Assembly: GCF_000003195.3 (NCBI RefSeq)
Contig: NC_012876.2
Coordinates: forward strand, 4,630,306 to 4,694,305
DNA from: Sorghum bicolor
Lineage: Eukaryota > Streptophyta > Magnoliopsida > Poales > Poaceae
Direction: 5' to 3'
Length of the DNA: 64,000 nt
Shown here: positions 48,405 to 57,584 of the stretch, piece by piece
How positions within the stretch are numbered: the stretch's first letter is position 1
Layout: each line of letters starts with the position of its first letter
Notes under the pieces: generated by a model
What the model saw: the letters and a program-made list of their open reading frames with translations, nothing else
The model's database searches: none
Told to the model about the DNA's origin: nothing
Program-made: the position numbers and the translations under genes

Positions 48405-51308
48405 GTATGAGTAGTGCGGGACACCCTTCTCCGTAGGCATCTTAAGGACCAGGTATGAGTAGTGCGGGACTGCCATGAACTTTGTCAGCAATGGTCGGCC
48501 CAGTATAGCGTGATAGGTCCCGTCGAAATCGGCGACCACGAAGTTGATGAACTCCGTCCGGAAGTGGTCGGGTGTGCCGAATTGGACAGGCAATGTTATC
48601 TGTCCGAGAGGCATTGAACTTTGACCCGGCAAAACCCCCCAGAATTGGGCGTCGTAAGGTTTTAGTTGTGCAGGAGATATCTTGAGGGCGGGCAGGCTGT
48701 TGCGAAAGAGGATGTCAATGGAGCTTCCCCCGTCCACGAGCACACGCTCGAATCTGATGCTGTTGATGCAAGGGTCCAGAATCAGGGGGAAACGACCCGG
48801 CTCTGGGATAGCGGCCCACTGGTCCTTCCTGCTGAACGAGATCTCCCTGTGGGACCACGGGGGGAATTTTGGGTCTGCGATCAGCCCGTCCGTGCTGTCT
48901 ATGTTGAGGCAGGCTCTCTTTAACAGCTTTCTTTCTCGCTTAGATTCGATGGAGACCTTGCCCCCGAAAATGGAGTGGACCACGTCGGTGGGGCTGACGT
49001 ACTGGTGCCGGGGGTCCCTATCTTGGTCCTCGTCCTCATCTTCGTGGTCGTGCCCGTCTCGCTTGTTGTTTTTCTTGGCGGAGTCGTCTTGGGCGGGCCG
49101 CCGTGTATAGATGCTTTTGAGGACGCGGCACTCTTCCATGGTATGATTAGACTTTGGGTGCAGTTGGCATGGTCCCTTCAACGTTTTGTTGTAGTCTTCT
49201 TGGTAGTCCCGTCGTCCGTTGGGACGCTTGACCGTGTTTACTTCGTGGTCGTAGTCGCGAGGGCGCTTTCCTCTAAAATCGTCGCGGTTGTCGCGCCGCC
49301 GATCCCAACCCTCTCGGTGATCGCGGTTGTCGGAGCGGCGGTGGTTTCTGCTGTCGTAGCGACCACGACCGTCATCTCGCCGGGGAGGCTGGTCGGGACC
49401 TCTCGCATCGTCTCGGATTAGTTTTTCTGCGTCGTCGGCATCGGCGTAATTTTTGGCCGTGGCGAGGAGCTCTGCTACCGTTGTTGGACGTTTACGCAAC
49501 AGCTTGTTCCTCAGCGCTTCGTGGAAACGCAGGCCCTTGATGAAGGCTGAGATGGCCTCGTCGTGGGAAATCTTCGGGATTTTGAGGCGCATATCCGAGA
49601 ATCGTCGGATGTAATCGCGCAGAGGTTCGTTCTTCCTGTCCCTTATCCTTTCAAGGTCATACTTGTTTCCAGGCTGCTCGCATGTGGCGATGAAGTTGTC
49701 GATGAAAGCCTGGCGTAGCTCTTCCCAAGAGTCGAAGGAGTCCTCGGACAAGTCGAGAAGCCACTGATGACCAGCCTGGTCGAGGACTACGGGGAAGTAG
49801 TTAGCCATGACGTGCTCATCCCCTGCCGTTGATCGGACGGCGATTTCATAAAGGGTGATCCAGTTCTCTGGATTTTTCTTGCCGTCGTATTTTTTAAGTT
49901 TTTCGAGCTTGAAATTGTGGGGCCACACGACCTGGCAGAGGTGTGAGGAGAACTGTCTTAGGCCCGGAGGACCGTGCGTTGCATCGTACTCGATGCGGCG
50001 CAAGTTTTCGTGGACTGCTCTCTCTGTGGCGCGCCTGTTGATGCGGTCTCGGGCATCTTTGGGAGGGATGTTGTGGCGGAGATCCCTGTGCTGGTTTACT
50101 TCTTGGCCGTGTACGCGGTTCTGCTTGCGGCGACCGTCGGCGTCCCGACCACCATCGTCGCGCCGTGAGTCCTCTCGACGGTTGTCGGGAGAGCGGCTGC
50201 GGTGACGCCTGCTGGGAGACGGTGAGGCCCGGCTACGATTAGTCTGGTCGGAGGCGGCTTCCGTATAAGAGACGTCCTGGACTCTCTTGAGCAGAGTGGC
50301 TGTCTGTCCCATTGCAGCGATCAGGTGTGCTCGGATGCTGGTCCGGACTCCCTGGCACTCGGGGGTATCAGGAAGCCGATCTAGGTTAGCCATGGCGACA
50401 GCCACGTTGGCGCTTGGCGTTTTGTAGACTGGCTGGTCCCCGACCATGTCAAAGGCATCGTTGAGATTATTTGGTGGCATTTGTTGTTGCTCGTCTGCGC
50501 GTCGTCGGGCGCGATCGGCGTTGCGCTGTTCGCGGAGTTGCCTCTGGTCATCTGTTTCTCCATCAACGACCGGTTCGTCGGCGCTGACATTGAACACAAT
50601 ATCTCCTCGCCGGGGGGGAAATATCGGGAATCGGTTGAAACCCGGAGGGTGTGAAGGAAAATCCAGGTCGTAGTCCTCGTCTTCGGTGTTTATAACCTCG
50701 GTGGGGACGGAACCGGTGCTTGAGTTGGTGCTGGAAACCTGGCCGTCCCGTAGTTCTCGGATTGTCACCATGTTGACGTAGTGACGATCGTTCCTTGTCG
50801 GCGACCAACCCGCCTTGCTGAAAACGGATTGGGTGTGCTGTGAGTAAACAGAGGCCGAGTTGTTCAGGCCGCAAGGATAATCTTCCTTCTTGAGCTCGAC
50901 GGATCGTCGTGAGGGTGTTGAGGTTATCGTCAGAGACGTTCCCAGCCGTTCGTGTGTGGCGACACGAGTTGGCCGGCGGGATTTGAAAAAATCCGCTGGA
51001 GCAGCTTGGTCGGGCCGACGCAGAACTCCGTCTACTAGTTGGGAAACTTCGAGTAGCTTGGAGTCAGCGCGATCAAGCGCTTGGAGAAGGTCCGAGCTGT
51101 CGATCTTCTTTCCCTTGTAGAGCGGGAACGGTGGTCGGGCGCTCGGTGCCGCCACGTGTGTGGTCGGAGACGGCGTGATCTCAGATTGGATCTGGGTCTC
51201 TTTCGAAACCGTGGTCGTGAGGCCGCCGCTGCACGTCGTCCACGTGATCTGGCCAACGGTGAACGTGAGGCCTTCAGGCACGGTCGCGGAAGCTGGGATC
51301 GTGACCAT
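48387..51308 (-). CDS. Gypsy gag and protease-like ORF, 3' truncated
   Basis: About 973 residues from the ATG at 51308; the open frame extends upstream into the primer-binding site but has no ATG there. A disordered, arginine-rich N-terminal half leads to a Retrotrans_gag domain (KKNPENWITLYEIAV, FDSWEELRQAFIDNFIAT, LRDYIRRFSDMRLKIP, AISAFIKGLRFHEALRNKL), then a charged linker and a zinc-knuckle-like CQLHPKSNHTMEEC. An aspartic-protease-like segment has FERVLVDGGSSIDILF, with DGGSS replacing the usual DTGAS-type triad. The protein ends abruptly after VLKMPTEKG with a short added tail at the truncation point. Element gene, not a host gene. Confidence 0.88.
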   Translation of the reverse strand: MVTIPASATVPEGLTFTVGQITWTTCSGGLTTTVSKETQIQSEITPSPTTHVAAPSARPPFPLYKGKKIDSSDLLQALDRADSKLLEVSQLVDGVLRRPDQAAPADFFKSRRPTRVATHERLGTSLTITSTPSRRSVELKKEDYPCGLNNSASVYSQHTQSVFSKAGWSPTRNDRHYVNMVTIRELRDGQVSSTNSSTGSVPTEVINTEDEDYDLDFPSHPPGFNRFPIFPPRRGDIVFNVSADEPVVDGETDDQRQLREQRNADRARRRADEQQQMPPNNLNDAFDMVGDQPVYKTPSANVAVAMANLDRLPDTPECQGVRTSIRAHLIAAMGQTATLLKRVQDVSYTEAASDQTNRSRASPSPSRRHRSRSPDNRREDSRRDDGGRDADGRRKQNRVHGQEVNQHRDLRHNIPPKDARDRINRRATERAVHENLRRIEYDATHGPPGLRQFSSHLCQVVWPHNFKLEKLKKYDGKKNPENWITLYEIAVRSTAGDEHVMANYFPVVLDQAGHQWLLDLSEDSFDSWEELRQAFIDNFIATCEQPGNKYDLERIRDRKNEPLRDYIRRFSDMRLKIPKISHDEAISAFIKGLRFHEALRNKLLRKRPTTVAELLATAKNYADADDAEKLIRDDARGPDQPPRRDDGRGRYDSRNHRRSDNRDHREGWDRRRDNRDDFRGKRPRDYDHEVNTVKRPNGRRDYQEDYNKTLKGPCQLHPKSNHTMEECRVLKSIYTRRPAQDDSAKKNNKRDGHDHEDEDEDQDRDPRHQYVSPTDVVHSIFGGKVSIESKRERKLLKRACLNIDSTDGLIADPKFPPWSHREISFSRKDQWAAIPEPGRFPLILDPCINSIRFERVLVDGGSSIDILFRNSLPALKISPAQLKPYDAQFWGVLPGQSSMPLGQITLPVQFGTPDHFRTEFINFVVADFDGTYHAILGRPLLTKFMAVPHYSYLVLKMPTEKGVPHYSYMSRST

Positions 51309-51826
51309 CTTGTTCGCCGGAAAAGTTGCACGCACACCCCCTACCTGGCGCGCCACTGTCGACGAAAGCTGGTCGGCAGTCTACCTTGGGGTATACCCAC
51401 GGTAGTAGTTTATCGGTAGACGGTCCGCAAACTACGAACTCGATGGTGACGCAAGACTCGGACAAGCTTTTTATCCAGGTTCGGCCGCCGAGTTGGCGTA
51501 ATACCTACGTCCTGCGTCTGGTTGTATTGATTTGTGTTGAGAGAATCGTATGTCTTAGGGGGTTTCCCTTGCCTCTCCTTATATAGTCTGAAGGGCAGGG
51601 TTACAGATCTGGAAACTAATCCTAGTCGGTTACAATTGTCATAGATAGTTCGATATCAATTCCTATTCTAACCGACTAGAATCCTGCTTGATCTCCACAT
51701 CTTGCTTCCTTGCGCGAAACTCCAGGCTGTCGGATCAAGCCTTGAACTCGTCTCGTAATGGGCCAAGCCTCCTGGCCCAAGTCTAGCCGTAAGGGTATAG
51801 GGGTCTATCCCCCACAGAGTCCAACA
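48405..51826 (-). mobile_element. Truncated Ty3/gypsy LTR retrotransposon
   Basis: Only the 5' part is present: LTR (51826-51357), primer-binding site (TGGCGCGCCAGGTAGGGG directly after the LTR), gag and a protease-like segment. Reverse transcriptase, RNase H, integrase and the second LTR are missing. The broken end at 48405-48470 carries an 18-bp direct repeat. The gag reading frame is unbroken, suggesting a fairly young insertion or late truncation. Confidence 0.88.
51357..51826 (-). repeat. 5' LTR of the gypsy element
   Basis: 470 bp on the minus strand beginning TGTTGGACTCTGTGGGGG and ending GCTTTCGTCGACA, i.e. TG...CA, directly followed by the primer-binding site. The promoter for gag should lie within it. 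No partner LTR is present. Confidence 0.82.
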
Positions 51827-52260
51827 AAATTAGATTTTATATTTTATGATACTTTTGTGATTTATTATGATTTTTTAAAGTTTTAGCCAAAATAAATAAA
51901 AAAGAAAAAAAAAGACAAAAACCACTTTTAAACCCGCTTATAACTGGGCTAGGGAGGTAAAATACATGGTTTTAAAAATTAAAGAGAGGTGGTTTGCTCG
52001 GTTTTAAAGTTTAGGGATAAAAAACGGACTTTCGTAAAAGTTAAGAGAGAAAAATGGACTTTTTCTAAAAACAAAACTGCCCCATATAGCCCCATGACGC
52101 ATGCACAGAACCTGGTGATGCGTCTTGGATCCATGGTCATGTTGGATTGCCGGCCTCAAATGTCAGAAACGCAATTTGTTAGCTGGACTCCTCACAATAC
52201 GGCCCTCCCTTGGTTGTCGAATAGCACAGCTAAGGGTCAGCCCGTCGCAGCTAATATATA
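51827..52260. other. Intergenic DNA, no gene recognised
   Basis: AT-rich sequence with A tracts near 51895-51920 and no identified feature. Confidence 0.4.
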
Positions 52261-52503
52261 GGCCTTGTTTAGATACCAAATTTTTTTGGATTTCGCTAAT
52301 GTAGCATTTTTGTTTGTTTGTGGCAAATATTGTCCAATCATAGACTAACTAGGATCAAAAGATTCGTCTCACGATTTACAGGCAAACTGTGTAATTAATT
52401 TTTGTTTTCGTCTATATTTAGTGCTTCATGCATGTGCCGTAAAATTCGATGTGACAGAGAATCTTGAAAACTTTTTGGATTTCGGTGGGAACTAAACAAG
52501 GCC
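52261..52503. mobile_element. MITE, GGCCTTGTTTAGTT family
   Basis: 243 bp with ends GGCCTTGTTTAGATACC and GGGAACTAAACAAGGCC and ATA on both sides. It is one of the best-preserved copies in the window, in reverse orientation relative to the copy at 7124. Confidence 0.87.
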
Positions 52504-53085
52504 ATAAAAGGAACCGAAATATTCCGTATCGACTACTTTCATTTTCTATATTATAATATTATTTTTTATATTATGATATCGTTTTCAAATTTTATTAAAC
52601 ATAAAAATTTATCAGTTTCAGTTGGTTTCATAATCATTTTGAATCATTTTTTGTACTCTTTAATTGCTAAAATATAGAAATATTACATACCGTCCGCGTT
52701 CGTTTTCTATATTGTAATTTCTTTTTCGACCGTTTTCATCCTTGGTCGCAGCATATCAAAGCAAAATAAATTCTCAAAAATAAAGATAAAAAATCAAAGC
52801 AAAATTTTATTTATGCTAAGTATATATAGCAACAAAAAAGGATAAAAAAAATCCAATCGCCAGAAGAAGTCCTGTTACAAGGCAGCAAATAAATGTCTGC
52901 TAAAGATCAAGTTTTAACGTAGGTGGACTTAATTAATTATACAGCCATTAAAAATTGGTAAATCACTTCTAAATATGGAGCGAGGGCTCCTAAATATGAG
53001 GTTTGTGATCTGGTATACTTTAACTGATATGCAAAATTGAGCGAGCAGTAAGTAATTATTTGCCATGTTTTCTTAGACCTTGTTT
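52504..53085. other. Intergenic AT-rich DNA
   Basis: No gene or element ends recognised. Confidence 0.4.
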
Positions 53086-53318
53086 AGTTCACCCTAAAAA
53101 CCAAAAAGTTTTCAAGATTCCCTGTCATATCAAATCTTGCGGCACATGCATGAAGCATTAAATATAAATAAAAACAAAAACTAATTACACAGTTTAGCTG
53201 TAAATCGCGAGACGAATATTTTGATCCTAGTTAGTCTATGATTAGATAATATTTGTCACAAACAAACGAAAGTGCTACAGTAGCGAAATCTAAAAAAATT
53301 TCGCATCTAAATAAGGCC
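53086..53318. mobile_element. MITE, GGCCTTGTTTAGTT family, abutting a core promoter
   Basis: 233 bp with ends GACCTTGTTTAGTTCACC and ATCTAAATAAGGCC, flanked by TTA on both sides. The right end lies 16 bp before the TATA box of the small cysteine-rich peptide gene. Confidence 0.85.
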
Positions 53319-53334
53319 TTAGCTCACCACCCTC

Positions 53335-53342
53335 TATAAAAG
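53335..53342 (+). promoter_or_regulatory. TATA box of the cysteine-rich peptide gene
   Basis: TATAAAAG lies 110 bp before the ATG at 53452, placing transcription start near 53365 and giving a leader of roughly 85 bp. Confidence 0.8.
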
Positions 53343-53451
53343 CATGGGCATAGAGCATGCCATTATTTCAACTCCACCCACTCAAAAACACCCCAGAGCA
53401 AGATCTTGAAAACTACTCTCCACAGTCTACACTTACCTCGATCAGCATCTC

Positions 53452-53853
53452 ATGGCGCTTCTCAGGCGTACTGAAACTAGGGTCATGTTCTTGGCTGCCA
53501 TCGTCGTCATGGCCACCATGGTCTTCACAGCTCTCCCCTGTGCGCAAGCCAAAAAGGGCGGTACGTACTATATATGCGCACTCTTATTATATATGTTTCT
53601 ATGAACATAATATATATCCCTTTTATCTAGTCGTCTTTTAGACATGGACACGATCATAGTATCACCAAGTGTTTAATTTCACTTGATTTGTGCAGTGTGC
53701 GAGCATCTGCCGGGGTGCACTATCAAGTCGTGCCGCGCCAAGTGCAAGTCCAAGGGCTACGCCAACACCGTCGTCGACTGCGGGAAGACAGGAAAGGGCA
53801 CGTCACCGGACAATTGCTGCTGCTATAACACTTCTGCCACAGAATTAGCTTGA
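53452..53853 (+). CDS. Secreted cysteine-rich (defensin-like) peptide precursor
   Basis: Two exons, 53452-53560 and 53696-53853, give 88 residues. Residues 1-35 form a secretion signal (MALLRRTETRVMFLAAIVVM, then a hydrophobic run to ALPCAQA) with probable cleavage after AQA. The mature peptide of about 53 residues holds eight cysteines in the order C-x5-C-x4-C-x3-C-x10-C-x12-CCC, rich in lysine. Exon/intron layout (signal peptide in exon 1, mature peptide in exon 2) and size fit plant defensin-like and related cysteine-rich peptides, which act in the apoplast in defence or in reproductive signalling. The CCC ending is unusual for classical defensins, so the subfamily is uncertain. Intron phase and the TATA box at 53335 support the model. 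Confidence 0.82.
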
Positions 53854-55100
53854 CTAGTTAGTTTCAGAGTTGCCAGCTGAAAATTACTTAGTCATGTCTC
53901 AGTTACCTGCGCTTGTCTAACCCCATGCATGTCTCTATAATCAAAATAATTAAAAAATATATGTCTTAGTTATCCATTCCATGCCCTCCCCTGCTCCCCA
54001 AATTTATTCAAATCCATTTGTCCATGTCCACTGGCCACTGGGTAACTGAACTGTGGGCAAGAGCCAAATTTTGGCTGCTGCCTGCTGCAAATTTCTACTG
54101 CTAGCTGCCCTTACGTTCGCAGCCTCGAACGTCTTAAAGGAATCGACAAGATCAGTTAAAAATTCTACTAGTTTTGGAAAGCACAGAAATTATAATGAAC
54201 AACACAATGTTAATTCCATGCTTGAAATCCACACACAAGGAGCAAGCAGCAACAAGAACATCAAAGCAACAAAGTTCCATAGCAATCGATTTGAACAGCT
54301 AATAAAACTTAACAAATCAAAGACGCCTGTCAGAGCCCAAATCTGATTCTAGAAATTGACGTAGATCTGCAACAAGCTGGAAGGGAAGACAAAGTTTTGG
54401 TGGGATCAAGATTCAAGAGGTAAGCCAAAGCCACCAGCAACCTTTCAAACAGCACTTCACAACGAGGAAAGACACTTCAGTCAGCTTGTTCCATACGTCA
54501 TATATTTAAAAAAAGACGGAGGAAGTACTCACATTAACTAGGATCACATATAGTTAGACAGATATCAGCTTAGTGAGAGGAAATATACATCTTGAGAGCT
54601 GTAAAACAGAAACCAGGTTCAGGACAGGACAAGCCCAAGAGCAAAAAGAAACCCCAAAGGAACAACATATAGGCTAATTGAGCACTGCCTTATCACCCAC
54701 CTCGCTTCGCTTAGCGGCATCACTTGGTACTTTGGCAACAACTTAATTGAGCACTGAATGTATCAGTTGGCTTGAAGTTCATTGAAACTGCACGTCTGCC
54801 TACGGCACTTGATCGAAACATCATAAGACATGATATATCAGTAGGCAGCAACTTCATCGAAACTGCATATGTCACTTGGTAGCAACTCGACTTGATACAT
54901 CTCCATATATCAGATTGCAGCAACTTCAAGCAGTAATACAAGAAGTATAGCTGAAAGAACAGGCTCTCTGTTCATCAAGCACTCCATACTCTAATATGCT
55001 CCAAATTAAGGGAGACGAGATAGTGCTCACTGGGATTCCAAAACACTAGTAAATATATAGTCGAACTTCTGAACTATATATATGTGGAGATTTAAGCATT
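53854..55100. other. Interval between the peptide gene and the MATH-BTB gene
   Basis: Probable 3' UTRs of both convergent genes. 54720-54950 has imperfect internal repeats (CACTTGGTA...GCAACT; TTCATYGAAACTGCA). No coding region recognised. Confidence 0.5.
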
Positions 55101-56099
55101 CTACAACCCCACCGTCCTTGCCAGATCAACAGCAAGTGTTGGGAATTTCTGCAACAGCATGAGAAAACCATCTGTGGCCACTGCCTTCATGAAATTTCTC
55201 TTCACAGCAAAGAAGTCCATGCACTCTCTCTTCAACTTTGGACAGCCGTACGTCTCAGCGCAAACTAAAACAGAAGCAACTGTTTGGACTGAGACATTCT
55301 CACATAGCTTGAGTTCACAAATAACCTTGAGACGGTCCAGTGCAAATCGGTCAGCCGCAACAAGCAAATGCATCATCATCTCAGTGAGAGGGTCTCCAAG
55401 CTCGTCATCCGAAGGCAAGGCATCGGTGTACATGAACTGGAGCATAACTTTGAATGCAGCAGGCTCGATATCGTGCAGCGTGATGGATGGCATTGCGGCG
55501 TCTGCCATTGCGCCAAAGAGCTCCGCTTTCAAGACCGGTGATCGGGCTGCGAGCACAGCACGGTGAGCATGGAACACCTCACCGCCGACGACGAAAGACA
55601 CATCTGTCCCCAAAGCGGAATCCAGTAGGTGGCCCAGATGGCTTGCTAAGTCAGGCTGCGGCGGCACAGGCAAGGTGCTGTCAATGACTATGACCCCGCA
55701 CAAGATTGTGACCCTGCCATTAATCACATAGAGCAACTCGAGATCACTTCGCTTCACGAAGCGTTTCCACCCCAGCTCGATGCCGCCCCTGGGTGGGTAA
55801 ACCTCCACGGACCTGAGCGCATCTGAAGAAGACAGCGTGCCATCTCTGCACACCACGGAAGCATCGAAGATGGCTCTGACGTTCTTGGATTTGGTCAGCA
55901 GCTGCAGGTAGATTGATAGGTGCTCGTTGTCGCCATCTACCTTGTCCCCACGCGGGTAGCAGTTAATCCTCCACAGGAAACCCCCGGCGGAGAAGCTCTC
56001 GGAGCTGACCACGTCCCCAATGCCGAGGTGATGGATTTGCGCGTAGTTAAGCTTGAACTCGAGAAAACCAGAGCCCAACATACTACTGCTTGTCTGCAT
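55101..56099 (-). CDS. MATH-BTB domain protein (CUL3 adaptor)
   Basis: A single-exon 332-residue protein. Residues about 12-138 form a MATH/TRAF-like domain (SFSAGGFLWRINCYPRGDK, YLQLLTKS, GWKRFVKRSDLELLYVINGR). Residues about 155-270 form a BTB/POZ domain (LLDSALGTDVSFVVGGEVFH, AHRAVLAARSPVLKAELFG, FKVMLQFMYTDALP, LLVAADRFALDRLKVICE), and the rest is a short BACK-like tail. In plants such proteins bring substrates to cullin-3 ubiquitin ligases through the BTB domain, with the MATH domain binding the substrate. The family is greatly expanded in grasses, in tandem arrays and as single-exon copies like this one. The substrate is unknown. The ATG at 56099 is preceded by a probable 5' UTR intron (acceptor TTTTAG just before GATGCAG). 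Confidence 0.92.
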   Translation of the reverse strand: MQTSSSMLGSGFLEFKLNYAQIHHLGIGDVVSSESFSAGGFLWRINCYPRGDKVDGDNEHLSIYLQLLTKSKNVRAIFDASVVCRDGTLSSSDALRSVEVYPPRGGIELGWKRFVKRSDLELLYVINGRVTILCGVIVIDSTLPVPPQPDLASHLGHLLDSALGTDVSFVVGGEVFHAHRAVLAARSPVLKAELFGAMADAAMPSITLHDIEPAAFKVMLQFMYTDALPSDDELGDPLTEMMMHLLVAADRFALDRLKVICELKLCENVSVQTVASVLVCAETYGCPKLKRECMDFFAVKRNFMKAVATDGFLMLLQKFPTLAVDLARTVGL

Positions 56100-56470
56100 C
56101 CTAAAAGAATTTCCCGTGTAAATAGCACCGATTCACAAGCAAGAAAACCCTTAATCGTAGGAAAAACTGAAGAAAAGGACGCGAAAAATACTCACTCTCA
56201 TTCCAACATATGGTGGTGAACTTGCGGTCGGGGTAGCCGGCTAGGGTTGGTGAGCTTGGTGGTTGTTTGCTCCAGCCGGCGGCCGCCGTGAGCTTAAGGC
56301 TCCTCAGGAAAGGAGCGGCGTACGCCTTGCCTCCGTCAAGCCTCCTGCCGCCGATCGTCGCCTCCGACAAAGCCTCCGCCTCCGCAGCTCGCTTCACGGA
56401 ATGGCCTGGCCGCCGCGGCGCCCGCGGCGTAGTGACGTAAGCTGCCTGCTCCAGCGGGGAGACTCGTGGG
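56100..56470 (-). promoter_or_regulatory. Leader of the MATH-BTB gene with a probable intron
   Basis: On the minus strand a GTGAGT donor near 56196 and a TTTTAG acceptor at about 56101 would remove about 95 bp of leader. An upstream ATG frame (from 56397) does not join the main frame when spliced this way. The rest of the leader is GC-rich. Confidence 0.5.
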
Positions 56471-56759
56471 CTTGTGGCCCAAACATAGGCCCATCAAAGA
56501 GGATAAGCCCACCGTTGCCTTCAAAGAGGATAAGGGCAACGATGACTTGGTTCTAAATTCTAATCATATTATTTTATTTAATCGTATTTTTTTTAATAGA
56601 AGAGAGAAAATCTATCTCTAAATCAATAGACAATCTCATACATATACTCGAAGATCATGTGAGGTTGTTCATTTGTTCGAAAAAACTTTCACTATCAACA
56701 AAAAAGAGGAATGCAATTGACTGTCTTCGGAGACAGTACAGCCCTTAATCCAATGATAA
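56471..56759. other. Intergenic DNA
   Basis: AT-rich sequence with no identified feature. Confidence 0.35.
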
Positions 56760-56989
56760 ACCTTAAAATAGATAAAAATTTTCAAAATTCTCCATCACAT
56801 CGAATATTTGAACGCATGCATGAAGCATTAAATATAGATAAAAACAAAACCTAATTACATAGTTTGTCTATAATTTACAAGACAAATCATTTGAGCCTAA
56901 TTAATCTATGATTGGATAAAAATTGTCAAATACAAACGAAAATGCTACAGTGGTGAAAACAAAAAAAATCTTGTGGACTGAACAAGGCC
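56760..56989. mobile_element. MITE, GGCCTTGTTTAGTT family, left end eroded
   Basis: The interior (CATCACATCGAATATTTGAA, GCATGCATGAAGCATTAAAT) and the right end ACTGAACAAGGCC identify the family. The left inverted repeat is no longer recognisable. Confidence 0.72.
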
Positions 56990-57004
56990 TGAATTTGTCA
57001 TGTT

Positions 57005-57107
57005 GGTGAGTGCCCAAAACCATCTCTTTCCTTAGCGATAATTAGATTGATGATATGAGGTTATTATCCTTATGGTGAGTGCCCAAAACCGACCATCTCT
57101 TTCCTTT
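57005..57107. repeat. Short tandem duplication, about 69-bp period
   Basis: GGTGAGTGCCCAAAACC(GACC)ATCTCTTTCC occurs at 57005 and 57074. Confidence 0.8.
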
Positions 57108-57352
57108 GTAGATAATGGCTAAAAATTAACCTTGTATTGATGAAATGAAATGAAATTAACCATAGTTTAGAACAGGTACAAATGAATCGTTCAAACCGAG
57201 CACGCCGCGTGGCTGCCTTCTCCCTGCCGGAGCACCACGCCGTTGGCCAACCGCAGGCCTGCGCCAACAAGCACCCGAGCGCGCTCTGCACTGCACCGAG
57301 CTCGTTCGTTTGTTTTATCGGTTATAATTTTTTTAATCAGCCAATAGGCTTA

Positions 57353-57584
57353 GGCCTTGTTTAGTTTCGAAAAAATTTCGGATTTCGCTAATGTAGCACT
57401 TTCGTTTTTATTTGACAAATATTATCCAATCATAAACTAGCTAGGATCAAAAGATTCGTCTCGCGATTTAATGTGTAATTAGTTTTTGTTTTCGTCTATA
57501 TTTAATGCTTCATGCATGTGCCGCACGATTTGATGTGACGGGAAATTTTGAAAACTTTTTGGATTTTGAAGTGAAAACAAGGCC
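57353..57584. mobile_element. MITE, GGCCTTGTTTAGTT family
   Basis: It begins GGCCTTGTTTAGTTTCG and ends GTGAAAACAAGGCC, with the family interior in reverse orientation. The flanks are TTA and TCA. Confidence 0.8.

Noticed and set aside
48666..51419. Several plus-strand frames of 80-150 codons
   Set aside because: All are antisense to the gypsy gag ORF and have no recognisable domain.
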